39,440 bases of DNA, taken from NCBI GenBank assembly GCA_013203785.1, contig JABMPJ010000188.1, positions 1 through 39,440 on the forward strand, read 5' to 3'. Below the pieces are notes generated by a model. The model was not told the origin of the DNA. It saw nothing but the letters and a program-made list of their open reading frames with translations, and did not search any database. This document shows, piece after piece, positions 1 to 7,372 of this stretch (position 1 is the stretch's first letter; every line of letters begins with the position of its first letter). The position numbers were made by a program, and so were the translations under genes. The DNA comes from Lentisphaerota bacterium. GTDB taxonomy: Bacteria > Verrucomicrobiota > Kiritimatiellia > UBA8416 > JABMPJ01.

Positions 1-824
1 ATCGTCTCATCGCCCCCCACCCGCTCGAAGGTCCGCTCCTCCAGGACGCGCAGCAGCTTGACCTGAATCGACGCATCGATTTCAGATACTTCGTCAAGAA
101 AGAGCGTGCCCCCGTCGGCCAGTTCGAAGCGCCCCTTGCGGCGCGCCGCAGCCCCCGTGAAGGCCCCCTTCTCATGGCCAAACAGTTCGCTCTCGAGCAG
201 GTTCATTGAGAGCGCCGCACAGTGTACCGGAATAAAGGGCCCGCGTGCACGCGTGCTGAGGCGGTGAACCGCATGCGCCACTAGCTCTTTGCCGGTACCG
301 CTTTCACCATGGATCAGGACAGTGGCCTGGGTTGGGGAGGCCTGGCGAATCGTATCATAGAGCTGTGCCATCGATGCGGAGGTACCGATCAGGCGCTCCA
401 GTCCATACTTGTCGTCAAGCTGCTCGTGCAGGTTGGCGTTCTCGCTCTCCACATCACGTGAGCGCAGGGCGCGCTTCAGCAAGAGGTCAAGGTGATCCAG
501 GTTGACCGGCTTCATCAGAAAATCGTAGGCCCCGCGCTTCATGGCCTCGACCGCCACTTCGACGTTGCCATAGGCCGTCAGCAAGATACAGATCAGCTGA
601 GGACGATGCGCCAAACTGCGCTGCAAGAGGGTCAGCCCATCCATGCCCGGCATGCGCACGTCACTCAGAAGAATGTCGACATGTTGGTCGGCCAAGACCG
701 CCAGAGCCCGTTCCCCATGCTCAGCCAAGACCACATCGTAGCGCCGACGCAGGGCGCGCTCCAGTCCGTCGCGCGTGTTCTTGTCATCATCGACGATCAA
801 AATGGTAGGTTTTGAATCATGCAT
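1..824 (-). CDS. Sigma-54-dependent response regulator, NtrC family (partial, C-terminus outside window)
   Basis: A DNA-binding regulator that, once phosphorylated, activates sigma-54 RNA polymerase. The receiver domain (about residues 6-118) has the acidic cluster VDDD, phospho-acceptor Asp55 in LLSDVRMPG, Thr83 and Lys105. The AAA+ domain follows with Walker A GESGTGKE (about 173-180) and the sigma-54 contact loop GAFTGA in [15 protein letters not shown]. The protein runs off the window's left edge inside the AAA+ domain, so the Fis-type helix-turn-helix is not seen. I chose the ATG at 824 because GGGAGAGAG lies just upstream and the receiver aligns from there. It starts 51 bp after the kinase gene and is surely co-transcribed with it. 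The target is unknown; the sigma-54 promoter at 7249 is a candidate (inference). Confidence 0.95.
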   Translation of the reverse strand, partial: MHDSKPTILIVDDDKNTRDGLERALRRRYDVVLAEHGERALAVLADQHVDILLSDVRMPGMDGLTLLQRSLAHRPQLICILLTAYGNVEVAVEAMKRGAYDFLMKPVNLDHLDLLLKRALRSRDVESENANLHEQLDDKYGLERLIGTSASMAQLYDTIRQASPTQATVLIHGESGTGKELVAHAVHRLSTRARGPFIPVHCAALSMNLLESELFGHEKGAFTGAAARRKGRFELADGGTLFLDEVSEIDASIQVKLLRVLEERTFERVGGDET

Positions 825-875
825 TATCTCTCTCCCATCAATAAGTGACCCTCCGGGGCCCTCGATCTGTGGCGG

Positions 876-2108
876 CTAATCGTCTTTCTCCTGCTTGGTC
901 CGTCCGCGCGACGAGCGGGCGTTGAGCAGTCGAATCTTGCGCTCGGCCAACGGCAACAGCACCGTGAACCCGGTACCCGAGTCCGGCTTACTCATGACTT
1001 CAATCTGCCCGCCGTGGTCCTGCACGATCCGCTGCACGATCATGAGACCCAGGCCATTGCCGCTCGACTTGGTCGTGTGGTAGGGCTCAAAAATTCGGCT
1101 GAACTCCTCGGGCCTGATCCCCACACCCGTGTCGCGAAAGGAGATCCCGATGTACTCGTCCGTCGTGAACAGAACGATCTTGAGCTGCCCGCCATCTGGC
1201 ATTGCCTGAAAGGCGTTACGAATGATGTTGAAGAAGACCTGCTTGATCTGATCGCGGTCGACCTGAATCTTGGGCAGCTGTTCCTGGTGGTCGATTTCCA
1301 CTTCGATGTTGCGATCCCCAACCTCCTGTTTCAGGAGCGTCAGTGTCTCTTCCAGCAGAACCTCGATTCGCGCCGGGGCGAGCTGAGGCTGGGTCGGACG
1401 AATGGCACGCAGGAACTGAGTGATCACCACGTCGAGGCGGGAGACTTCTGTCCGGGCGACCTCGGTCAGCTCGTGCAGGTAGTCCAGTTCCTGCTGATTG
1501 CCAGCACCTTGCTCTGCCGCCGTTTCGATCATGCTGCCAATCTCGCGATCGAGGAGTTGAAGGTGGATATTCAGTGCGTTAAGCGGATTGCCAATCTCAT
1601 GCGCCACCCCAGCCGCAAGCAGCTTGACCGCATTGATGCGCTCCGACTCCATGGCTGAGGCCTCCTGCTCCCGCTCATGCGTCACATCACGCAACATGAC
1701 CAGGGCACCCTGGCTCTCCGCGCTGTCCTGGTGCATCGGCACAATATAGAAAGTTAGAAAACGGTGAACCGGATAGGTAATCTCTATCTCTCGCGTGATC
1801 AGCTTCGACCACTCACTCGTATCCAAGCGCAGTATGCGGCCCCAGTCCATCTCGCCCAGGTAGCGCGACACCGGCCGTCCTCGCTCAGAATCCAGCTCAA
1901 ATCCCAAGAACTGCTCCGCCGCACGGTTGGCATAATCCAGGTTGCCCTCGCTGTTGACGACCAGGACACCCTCCTGGATCGACTGAAAGACCATCTCCAA
2001 GAGTCCACGATCCTGTGCGATTCGCAGAAAATGAGACTGCAGACTCTCCGGGTCCAAACGATCAAGCCTATCAATTAGACGGTCAACAAATCCTGATTTC
2101 ATTGGCAT
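876..2108 (-). CDS. PAS-domain sensor histidine kinase, NtrB-like
   Basis: Cytosolic sensor kinase, 410 aa, partner of the response regulator just downstream. A PAS domain spans roughly residues 34-140 (QEGVLVVNSEGNLDYANRAA). The H-box is LAAGVAHEIGNPLNAL with phospho-acceptor His170. The ATPase domain shows the N box (NIIRNAFQAMPDGG), G1 (DTGVGI) and G2 (GNGLGLMIVQRI). No membrane segment is visible, so the signal is probably sensed in the cytoplasm. The frame stays open up to an ATG at 2198, but that lies upstream of the predicted promoter at 2151-2180. The ATG at 2108 has GGGGAG about 10 nt upstream, so I start there; ATG 2102 is another option. The input signal cannot be read from the sequence. 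Confidence 0.93.
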   Translation of the reverse strand: MPMKSGFVDRLIDRLDRLDPESLQSHFLRIAQDRGLLEMVFQSIQEGVLVVNSEGNLDYANRAAEQFLGFELDSERGRPVSRYLGEMDWGRILRLDTSEWSKLITREIEITYPVHRFLTFYIVPMHQDSAESQGALVMLRDVTHEREQEASAMESERINAVKLLAAGVAHEIGNPLNALNIHLQLLDREIGSMIETAAEQGAGNQQELDYLHELTEVARTEVSRLDVVITQFLRAIRPTQPQLAPARIEVLLEETLTLLKQEVGDRNIEVEIDHQEQLPKIQVDRDQIKQVFFNIIRNAFQAMPDGGQLKIVLFTTDEYIGISFRDTGVGIRPEEFSRIFEPYHTTKSSGNGLGLMIVQRIVQDHGGQIEVMSKPDSGTGFTVLLPLAERKIRLLNARSSRGRTKQEKDD

Positions 2109-2150
2109 TTTAACTATATCTCCCCGATATATATGCGACAATATGACCCA

Positions 2151-2180
2151 ATCATAGGCTGCCCGTGGTGCCGATGTCAA
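2151..2180 (-). promoter_or_regulatory. Predicted sigma-70 promoter of the kinase-regulator operon
   Basis: On the minus strand TTGACA (2180-2175) and TATGAT (2156-2151) are separated by 18 bp. This is a near-consensus housekeeping promoter, placing the transcript start around 2144, about 36 nt before the kinase ATG at 2108. It argues against the longer kinase ORF starting at 2198. Confidence 0.6.
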
Positions 2181-2269
2181 GCGGACTATATGTGTCATAT
2201 TGGCATCTGGCGCATCTTAGATACAGCGCAAAGCAGTCGATTCGAAGACTTCACCACTGTTCATAATCA

Positions 2270-2316
2270 TAATCCTGCTCGTAATCGTAATTCGAGTACG
2301 ACTACGAGCAGGATTA
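2270..2316. repeat. Long imperfect intergenic hairpin (TACGA/CGTAAT type)
   Basis: Arms of 14 bp (2270-2283 and 2303-2316, perfectly complementary) continue inward after one A/C mismatch into a further 5-bp stem (2285-2289 with 2297-2301), with a 7-nt loop. The hairpin lies between the divergent kinase and LarA-like genes and is built from repeated CGTAAT/TACGA words. There is no T-run, so it does not look like an intrinsic terminator. It resembles a REP-type dispersed element, but other copies are needed to prove that and none is visible in this window. Confidence 0.6.
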
Positions 2317-2376
2317 CGATTGACGCACGCGGCCCCCCCCACCCTTCAACTGTAAACCCACATCGTACCGCCATCG

Positions 2377-2404
2377 TTGGCGATGGATCATAAGTGACTA
2401 TAAT
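2377..2404 (+). promoter_or_regulatory. Predicted sigma-70 promoter of the LarA-like/SDR operon
   Basis: TTGGCG (2377-2382), a 16-bp spacer and a perfect TATAAT (2399-2404) lie 75 bp upstream of the LarA-like start codon. It is the best match in the intergenic stretch 2109-2478, which otherwise holds only the kinase promoter, the hairpin and a C-rich run at 2333-2343. Confidence 0.45.
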
Positions 2405-2478
2405 TGAGCAATTTCTTAGTGACTTTATCCCGACTTTACGGTTGTATATCGGCTGTCTTGGCAAAAGGAGTGTGAACG

Positions 2479-3771
2479 ATGCTGTATTATGAGCGTGGAT
2501 CAGAGAGCGATGTGATCACACCCGCGGAGGCACGAGAGGCACTGCTCTCGGTTCTAAAGGGTCTGGGTGAGCGGAAACGCGTTCTCGCCATTCCCCCTGA
2601 TTTTACCCGCTTTCACTCCCAGGCTGGAATGCTAACCAGCTTTGTGTTTGAACACTATGGTGACCGCCTGACCGACGTGCTCCCGGCTCTGGGAACACAC
2701 AGCCCCATGACCCCGGCACAGATCGACGAGATGTTCAAAGGAATCCCGCACGATCGCTTCAGAGATCACGATTGGCGTGAGGGCGTTGTGACGTTGGGCG
2801 AAGTACCCGCCGCCTATGTGCGCGAGGTGTCGGAGGGCGCAGTCGACTACGCTTGGCCGGTCCAGGTGGATCAACTGCTGGCCGACGGTGGCCATGACTT
2901 GATTCTCTCCATCGGCCAGGTGGTCCCGCACGAGGTGGTGGGCATGGCCAACCACAGCAAGAACATCTTCGTCGGCACCGGCGGCCCGGAGGGCATCAAC
3001 AAGAGCCACTTCCTGGGTGCAGCTTACGGTATGGAGCGCATGATGGGACGCGCCGACACCCCCGTGCGCCTGCTGCTCGATTACGCCTGCGAACACTTTG
3101 CGGCTCACCTCCCCATCGTCTATGTTCAAACCGTGATCGGGCGAGGCGATGATGGCGAACTGAAACTGCGAGGCCTCTACATCGGCGATGGGCGCGCCTG
3201 TTTTGAAAAGGCCGCCGCCCTCTCACTCAAGGTCAACTTCCAGATGGTCGAGACCCCCCTCACAAAAGTGGTCGTCTATCTCGACCCCTCCGAGTTCAAA
3301 AGCACCTGGCTCGGCAACAAGAGCATCTACCGAACGCGTATGGCCATCGCCGACGAAGGGGAGTTGATCGTTCTGGCACCGGGCGTTCGTGAGTTTGGCG
3401 AGGATCCGGAGATTGATCGCCTCATCCGACGCTACGGCTATGTCACGACCCCCGAGGTCATGGCCGCCGTGGCCGAGCATCCTGAACTGGCGCAAAATCT
3501 GAGCGCCGCCGCACACCTCATTCACGGCTCTTCGGAGGGAAGGTTCACGATCACCTACTGTCCGGGACACTTGACCGAAGCAGAGATACGCAGTGTCAAT
3601 TTTAACTATGCGCCGCTGGCCGACATGCTGCAGCGTTACAACCCCGAACAACTCACTGACGGCTTCAATACGATGCCGGATGGTGAAGAGATATTCTACA
3701 TCTCAAATCCCGCCATTGGCCTGTGGTCATGGCGCGAGCGATTTGAAGAGCGTGGAGAGGAAGCATCATGA
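2479..3771 (+). CDS. LarA-family (DUF2088) nickel-pincer racemase/epimerase
   Basis: 430 aa, full length for the LarA superfamily, which racemises or epimerises alpha-hydroxyacids using the nickel-pincer nucleotide cofactor. Family motifs are visible: PPDFTRFHS (the D-x-T-R substrate/cofactor motif), GTHSPMTPAQID with the catalytic His, NHSKNIFVGTGGPEGINKSHF with the Lys/His region, and FKSTWLGNKSIYRTRMA in the C-terminal domain. The start is fixed by AGGAG 8 nt upstream. The stop overlaps the next gene's ATG by 4 nt, so the two are translationally coupled. Known LarA homologues include D-gluconate 2-epimerase. With a D-mannonate oxidoreductase-like SDR and 6-phosphogluconate dehydrogenase next to it, gluconate/mannonate epimerisation is my preferred reading, but another hydroxyacid substrate is possible. 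Confidence 0.88.
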   Translation: MLYYERGSESDVITPAEAREALLSVLKGLGERKRVLAIPPDFTRFHSQAGMLTSFVFEHYGDRLTDVLPALGTHSPMTPAQIDEMFKGIPHDRFRDHDWREGVVTLGEVPAAYVREVSEGAVDYAWPVQVDQLLADGGHDLILSIGQVVPHEVVGMANHSKNIFVGTGGPEGINKSHFLGAAYGMERMMGRADTPVRLLLDYACEHFAAHLPIVYVQTVIGRGDDGELKLRGLYIGDGRACFEKAAALSLKVNFQMVETPLTKVVVYLDPSEFKSTWLGNKSIYRTRMAIADEGELIVLAPGVREFGEDPEIDRLIRRYGYVTTPEVMAAVAEHPELAQNLSAAAHLIHGSSEGRFTITYCPGHLTEAEIRSVNFNYAPLADMLQRYNPEQLTDGFNTMPDGEEIFYISNPAIGLWSWRERFEERGEEAS

Positions 3772-4625
3772 GCATACCATTCAAGATACCTTTGGAAGGT
3801 AAAGTGGCCGTCGTAACCGGCGGCGGAGGCGTCCTGTGCAGCGCCATGGCCCACGCCCTGGCCGAGTGCGGTGCCGGCGTAGCCGTAGCAGACCTGCGCC
3901 TTGAAGCAGCCGAGACCGTGGCCAAGCAAATCGTGGCGGCTGGCGGCAAAGCCATTGGCGTCGAGTGCAACGTCCTCGATCGGGCCAGCCTGGAAACCGC
4001 ACGCGAGCGGATTGAATCGGAGCTGGGGTCGGTCGACATCCTGATTAACGGGGCCGGGGGCAACCACCCCAAGGGCACGACCTCCATGGAGTTTCTCACG
4101 AAGGAGGTCCTCACACAAAGCGACCCCGATGCCGTAACGTTCTTTGACCTGGATCCGAAGGGGATTGAATTCGTATTCAATCTGAACTTCCTGGGCACCC
4201 TACTGCCATCGCAGGTTTTTGCCCGCGGCATGGCCGAGCGCGGCAACGGTGTCATCATCAACACCTCCTCCATGAATGCCTTTACGCCATTGACCAAGAT
4301 CCCGGCCTACAGCGGGGCCAAAGCGGCCGTGAGTAATTTCACGCAGTGGTTGGCGGTTCACATGTCGAAGGTCGGCATCCGCGTCAATGCGATTGCCCCC
4401 GGCTTCTTTCTAACGGCGCAGAACGAGCGGCTCCTGACGAAGGAAGACGGCTCCCTGACCCCGCGCGGCAACACAATCGTTGGACAGACCCCCATGGGAC
4501 GCTTCGGAGCACCCGAGGAACTGCTCGGCACGCTGTTGTGGCTGGTTTCCGACCAGGGCGCCGGTTTCGTAACCGGCACCGTGATTCCGGTCGACGGCGG
4601 GTTCTCAGCATTCAGCGGGGTGTGA
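3768..4625 (+). CDS. SDR-family oxidoreductase, D-mannonate oxidoreductase (fructuronate reductase)-like
   Basis: 285-aa short-chain dehydrogenase. The N-terminal Rossmann motif is VAVVTGGGGVLCSAMA, the structural motif is NGAGGN, and the active site is Ser in NTSSMN plus the Tyr-x-x-x-Lys pair in PAYSGAKAAV. RVNAIAPGFF and the terminal VTGTVIPVDGGFSAFSGV are typical of classical SDRs. The insertion around residues 95-140 (NHPKGTT through FFDLDPKGIEFVFNLNFLGT) is what I associate with the SDR group annotated as D-mannonate oxidoreductase, which interconverts D-fructuronate and D-mannonate with NAD(P). ATG overlaps the previous gene's stop (ATGA). The coupling to a LarA-type epimerase supports a sugar-acid substrate, but the exact one is inferred. 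Confidence 0.87.
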   Translation: MSIPFKIPLEGKVAVVTGGGGVLCSAMAHALAECGAGVAVADLRLEAAETVAKQIVAAGGKAIGVECNVLDRASLETARERIESELGSVDILINGAGGNHPKGTTSMEFLTKEVLTQSDPDAVTFFDLDPKGIEFVFNLNFLGTLLPSQVFARGMAERGNGVIINTSSMNAFTPLTKIPAYSGAKAAVSNFTQWLAVHMSKVGIRVNAIAPGFFLTAQNERLLTKEDGSLTPRGNTIVGQTPMGRFGAPEELLGTLLWLVSDQGAGFVTGTVIPVDGGFSAFSGV

Positions 4626-4719
4626 GGGAGAAGAAGACAGGAGTCGGATGATGCTGAATTCTGACTACTGAATTCCACAGTCATTGGCAGTGCAAACGTA
4701 AATAGCAAAGGGAGAGCAC

Positions 4720-6174
4720 ATGAAAGACAAAGCAGATATTGGATTGATTGGACTGGCCGTGATGGGGGAAAACCTCATCCTGAACATGGAGAGCAAAGGA
4801 TTCACAGTCGCGTGCTATAACCGCACGGTCAGCAAGGTGGACGACTTCATCAATGGCCGTGGCGCTGGTAAAAATTTCATCGGCTGCCACACTGTGGAAG
4901 AGCTGGTTGCCAGCCTCGAGGCTCCGCGTAAAATCATGCTCCTCGTCAAAGCCGGTGCGCCGGTCGATGCCTTTATCGAGCAGCTTCTGCCCCATGTGGA
5001 GAAGGGCGACATCATCATTGACGGCGGCAACAGCCACTACCCCGATACCATTCGTCGCTACGAGATGCTCAGAAAGAAGGGCATTCTCTACATCGGTACT
5101 GGCGTCTCGGGCGGTGAAGAGGGCGCCCTGCTGGGTCCCTCGATCATGCCCGGCGGTAGCCCCAAGGCCTGGCCCGAGGTGAAGGATATCTTTCAAGCCA
5201 TCGCAGCCAAAGCCCCCGACGGTTCCGCCTGCTGCGAGTGGGTCGGCCGGGATGGCGCTGGCCACTTCGTCAAGATGGTCCACAACGGTATCGAGTATGG
5301 CGACATGCAGCTCATCTGTGAGGCCTACCACATCATGTCCCAGGGCCTGGGCATGAGCGCCGACGAAATCCAGAAGGTCTTCGCCGACTGGAACGAAGGC
5401 GTCTTAGACTCGTACCTGATCGAGATCACGCGCGATATCCTAGCCAAGAAGGATGAGGATGGCGCCCCTCTGGTGGATGTCATCCTCGACACGGCTGGCC
5501 AGAAGGGTACCGGCAAGTGGACTTCAGAGGCGGGCCTCGACCTTGGGGTCGGCATCCCACAGATCGCTGAAGCGGTCTTCGCACGCTGTCTCTCGGCCAT
5601 CAAAGAAGAGCGTGTCGCGGCGTCAAGCAAGCTTCGCGGGCCCAACGTTAAGTTCCGCGGCGATCGCGAAAAGTTCATTGCGCAGCTTCAGGAGGCGGTT
5701 TACGCCTCCAAAATCTGCTCGTATGCCCAGGGCTTCCAGCTCATGCGTGCGGCGTCCGAAGAGCACGGCTGGAAACTGAACTATGGGGAAATCGCGCTCA
5801 TGTGGCGCGCCGGTTGCATTATTCGGGCCCAGTTCCTGGATGACATCCAGTCGGCCTTTGCGCGTCGCCGCAAGCTGCCCAATCTGCTCCTGGCCCCGCA
5901 TTTCAAGCGGGTGATTAGGCAGGCCCAGCGCCCCTGGCGCAAAGTGATTCAGACAGCCGTTAAACTCGGCATTCCGATTCCGGCCATGAGCTCAGCCCTG
6001 AACTACTATGACGCGTATCGCTGTGAGCGGTTGCCGGCCAACCTGCTCCAAGCGCAGCGCGACTACTTCGGGGCGCACACCTATGAGCGCCTTGATAAAC
6101 CGCGCGGTGAATTCTTCCACACCAATTGGACCGGCCGCGGGGGCGATACCGCTGCCTCAACCTACGTAGTCTAA
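4720..6174 (+). CDS. gnd: 6-phosphogluconate dehydrogenase, decarboxylating
   Basis: 484 aa, normal length for Gnd, which converts 6-phosphogluconate to ribulose 5-phosphate and CO2 with NADP(+) or NAD(+). The NADP-binding start GLIGLAVMGENLILNM, the GGNSHYPDT stretch, the signature GVSGGEEGALLGPSIMPGG and the catalytic GAGHFVKMVHNGIEYGDMQ are all present. The C-terminal all-helical domain carries GTGKWTS and ends in the usual RGGDTAASTYVV. RBS AAAGGGAGAG precedes the ATG. The 94-bp gap from the SDR gene holds no terminator, so read-through is likely. The gene ends at a strong terminator (6183-6227). The context suggests it drains an aldonate pathway as well as the pentose phosphate pathway. 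Confidence 0.97.
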   Translation: MKDKADIGLIGLAVMGENLILNMESKGFTVACYNRTVSKVDDFINGRGAGKNFIGCHTVEELVASLEAPRKIMLLVKAGAPVDAFIEQLLPHVEKGDIIIDGGNSHYPDTIRRYEMLRKKGILYIGTGVSGGEEGALLGPSIMPGGSPKAWPEVKDIFQAIAAKAPDGSACCEWVGRDGAGHFVKMVHNGIEYGDMQLICEAYHIMSQGLGMSADEIQKVFADWNEGVLDSYLIEITRDILAKKDEDGAPLVDVILDTAGQKGTGKWTSEAGLDLGVGIPQIAEAVFARCLSAIKEERVAASSKLRGPNVKFRGDREKFIAQLQEAVYASKICSYAQGFQLMRAASEEHGWKLNYGEIALMWRAGCIIRAQFLDDIQSAFARRRKLPNLLLAPHFKRVIRQAQRPWRKVIQTAVKLGIPIPAMSSALNYYDAYRCERLPANLLQAQRDYFGAHTYERLDKPRGEFFHTNWTGRGGDTAASTYVV

Positions 6175-6182
6175 AGACAAAC

Positions 6183-6227
6183 AACGGGCGCCATGTTTCA
6201 GCTGAAACCTGGCGCCCGTTCTCTTTT
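6183..6227 (+). terminator. Rho-independent terminator after gnd
   Basis: An 11-bp perfect stem (6183-6193 with 6210-6220, AACGGGCGCCA/TGGCGCCCGTT) encloses a second palindrome (GTTTCAGCTGAAAC). A TTCTCTTTT-type tail follows on the plus strand. The minus strand also carries a T-rich run after the stem, so it may serve the convergent HAD gene too. Confidence 0.85.
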
Positions 6228-6250
6228 AACTGTGCGCAAGCCCGCTGCAA

Positions 6251-6919
6251 CTAACACAGTTCATCAAGCGAGCGCAGCATGGGCTGACCGCACGCCTGCA
6301 AACGCTCGAGTGACTGATGCCCGGCGGCAATCAGCATACAGTCGGCGCCCATCCCACGGGCCACCTCGCAGTCGTGATCGGTATCTCCCACCAGCAAGAC
6401 TCTGCGAGCTGGACCCGCAATGGTTTCGGCCAGTTCCAGACCGCGGTCCAATTTGCTGGCCGCAAAGCAATCACTGATCCCGGCAATCGTCGCGAAGTAC
6501 TCACTCAGTCCACGCGCATTGACCAGCGTCTGAAGCGAGGCATGCGAATAGGCCGAGAGTAGGTGTTGCCGAATCCCCGCCTCACGTAATCGACCCAGGA
6601 CCTCACGCGCCTCACGTCGCAGGGGCGCTTCGTGTCGGCGGGCTTCATAGACGTCGATGAACTCGCGCGCAGGAATCTCAAAGGGCTCATCCGAAAAATC
6701 GAACCCGGCGCGTTCGTAGTAGGCGCGGACCGGAAAACCAAAGATAGCCCCGTAGCGTTCCATGCTCAATCCGGGCAAACCCCGCGACACCAACTGATCA
6801 TGCATAATCTCCCGGCAGAGCCAAGCATCGTCCAGAAGCGTACCATTCCAGTCCCACACCACATCCGTATAGTCGAGTGCCGTCACCTCAGTCGTCCTTA
6901 CTGTTCCTAGGGCAAACAT
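6251..6919 (-). CDS. HAD-family hydrolase (phosphoglycolate phosphatase-like)
   Basis: 222-aa haloacid-dehalogenase-type phosphatase with an alpha-helical cap. Motif I is VVWDWNGTLLDD (nucleophile Asp and acid Asp, with Trp-Asn in place of the usual Phe-Asp-Gly-Thr spacing), motif II is LLSAYSH, motif III is the Lys of ASKLDRG and motif IV is LLVGDTDHDCEVARGMG. The likely role is hydrolysis of a small phosphate ester; the substrate is unknown. The ATG at 6919 has AGGG about 7 nt upstream. A GTG at 6886 with AAGGA 8 nt upstream is an equally good start that would trim a non-conserved N-terminus. It converges with gnd and is not obviously part of either neighbouring operon. Confidence 0.85.
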   Translation of the reverse strand: MFALGTVRTTEVTALDYTDVVWDWNGTLLDDAWLCREIMHDQLVSRGLPGLSMERYGAIFGFPVRAYYERAGFDFSDEPFEIPAREFIDVYEARRHEAPLRREAREVLGRLREAGIRQHLLSAYSHASLQTLVNARGLSEYFATIAGISDCFAASKLDRGLELAETIAGPARRVLLVGDTDHDCEVARGMGADCMLIAAGHQSLERLQACGQPMLRSLDELC

Positions 6920-7248
6920 CCAGATTCCCTGGTTATTCCATCCATACAGACCGATCTCAGCGTAGGCGCAGCCTGTGCGCGGGTCAAGCGGCCATAAGAG
7001 CTATCGGATCGTCACATATCGCACCACCCCTTCGGACGGGTGTAGCGAGATGAACCATGCCTCGCCCTCGGCTCCGGGGCGGCGAGCCAGGCTATTTCAG
7101 CCCCTCATCTCAGTTGTGAGAAGTAGATCTTAAGGCCTACTACGAGTGAATTTCTAATGCGGTGCGGATCGCGAGAAGATTGAAGCCCCATTCACAGGCC
7201 GAGGCTGCCCTTGGCTCGGAGGCCCTGTTTAAGCGGTTCAAATGGGGT
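6920..7248. other. Intergenic region upstream of the sigma-54 promoter
   Basis: About 330 bp with no gene I can support. It contains a weak dyad AGTAG-N10-CTACT (7122-7141), about 110 bp upstream of the sigma-54 promoter. That is a typical distance for an enhancer bound by an NtrC-type activator, but the dyad is short. A GC-rich pair ctcgcc/ggcgag (7061-7066, 7081-7086) could form a small hairpin. Confidence 0.3.
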
Positions 7249-7264
7249 TGGCACGCACCTTGCT
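7249..7264 (+). promoter_or_regulatory. Sigma-54 (-24/-12) promoter
   Basis: TGGCAC, five bases, then TTGCT matches the sigma-54 consensus TGGCAC-N5-TTGCW exactly, with GG and GC dinucleotides 10 bp apart. It lies in the correct orientation about 110 bp upstream of the beta-helix protein start, giving a 5' leader of roughly 95 nt. Activation would need an NtrC-type regulator such as the one at 1-824 (link inferred). Confidence 0.8.
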
Positions 7265-7372
7265 ATATATCAAATGGTCAGCAGCACGCTTCGGTCGCAA
7301 CCGGCGGGCGAGGCAAAAACAAGACTGAAACACTACAGGTGAACTGTGCCTACTAACAACGAGACAAAGACG

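Noticed and set aside
1014..1658. 214-codon plus-strand open frame inside the kinase gene
   Set aside because: Shadow of the histidine kinase on the other strand; the translation has no recognisable fold and no RBS.
7235..7250. GGTTCAAAT resembling a tRNA T-arm
   Set aside because: No matching acceptor, D or anticodon stems around it, and it overlaps the sigma-54 promoter.
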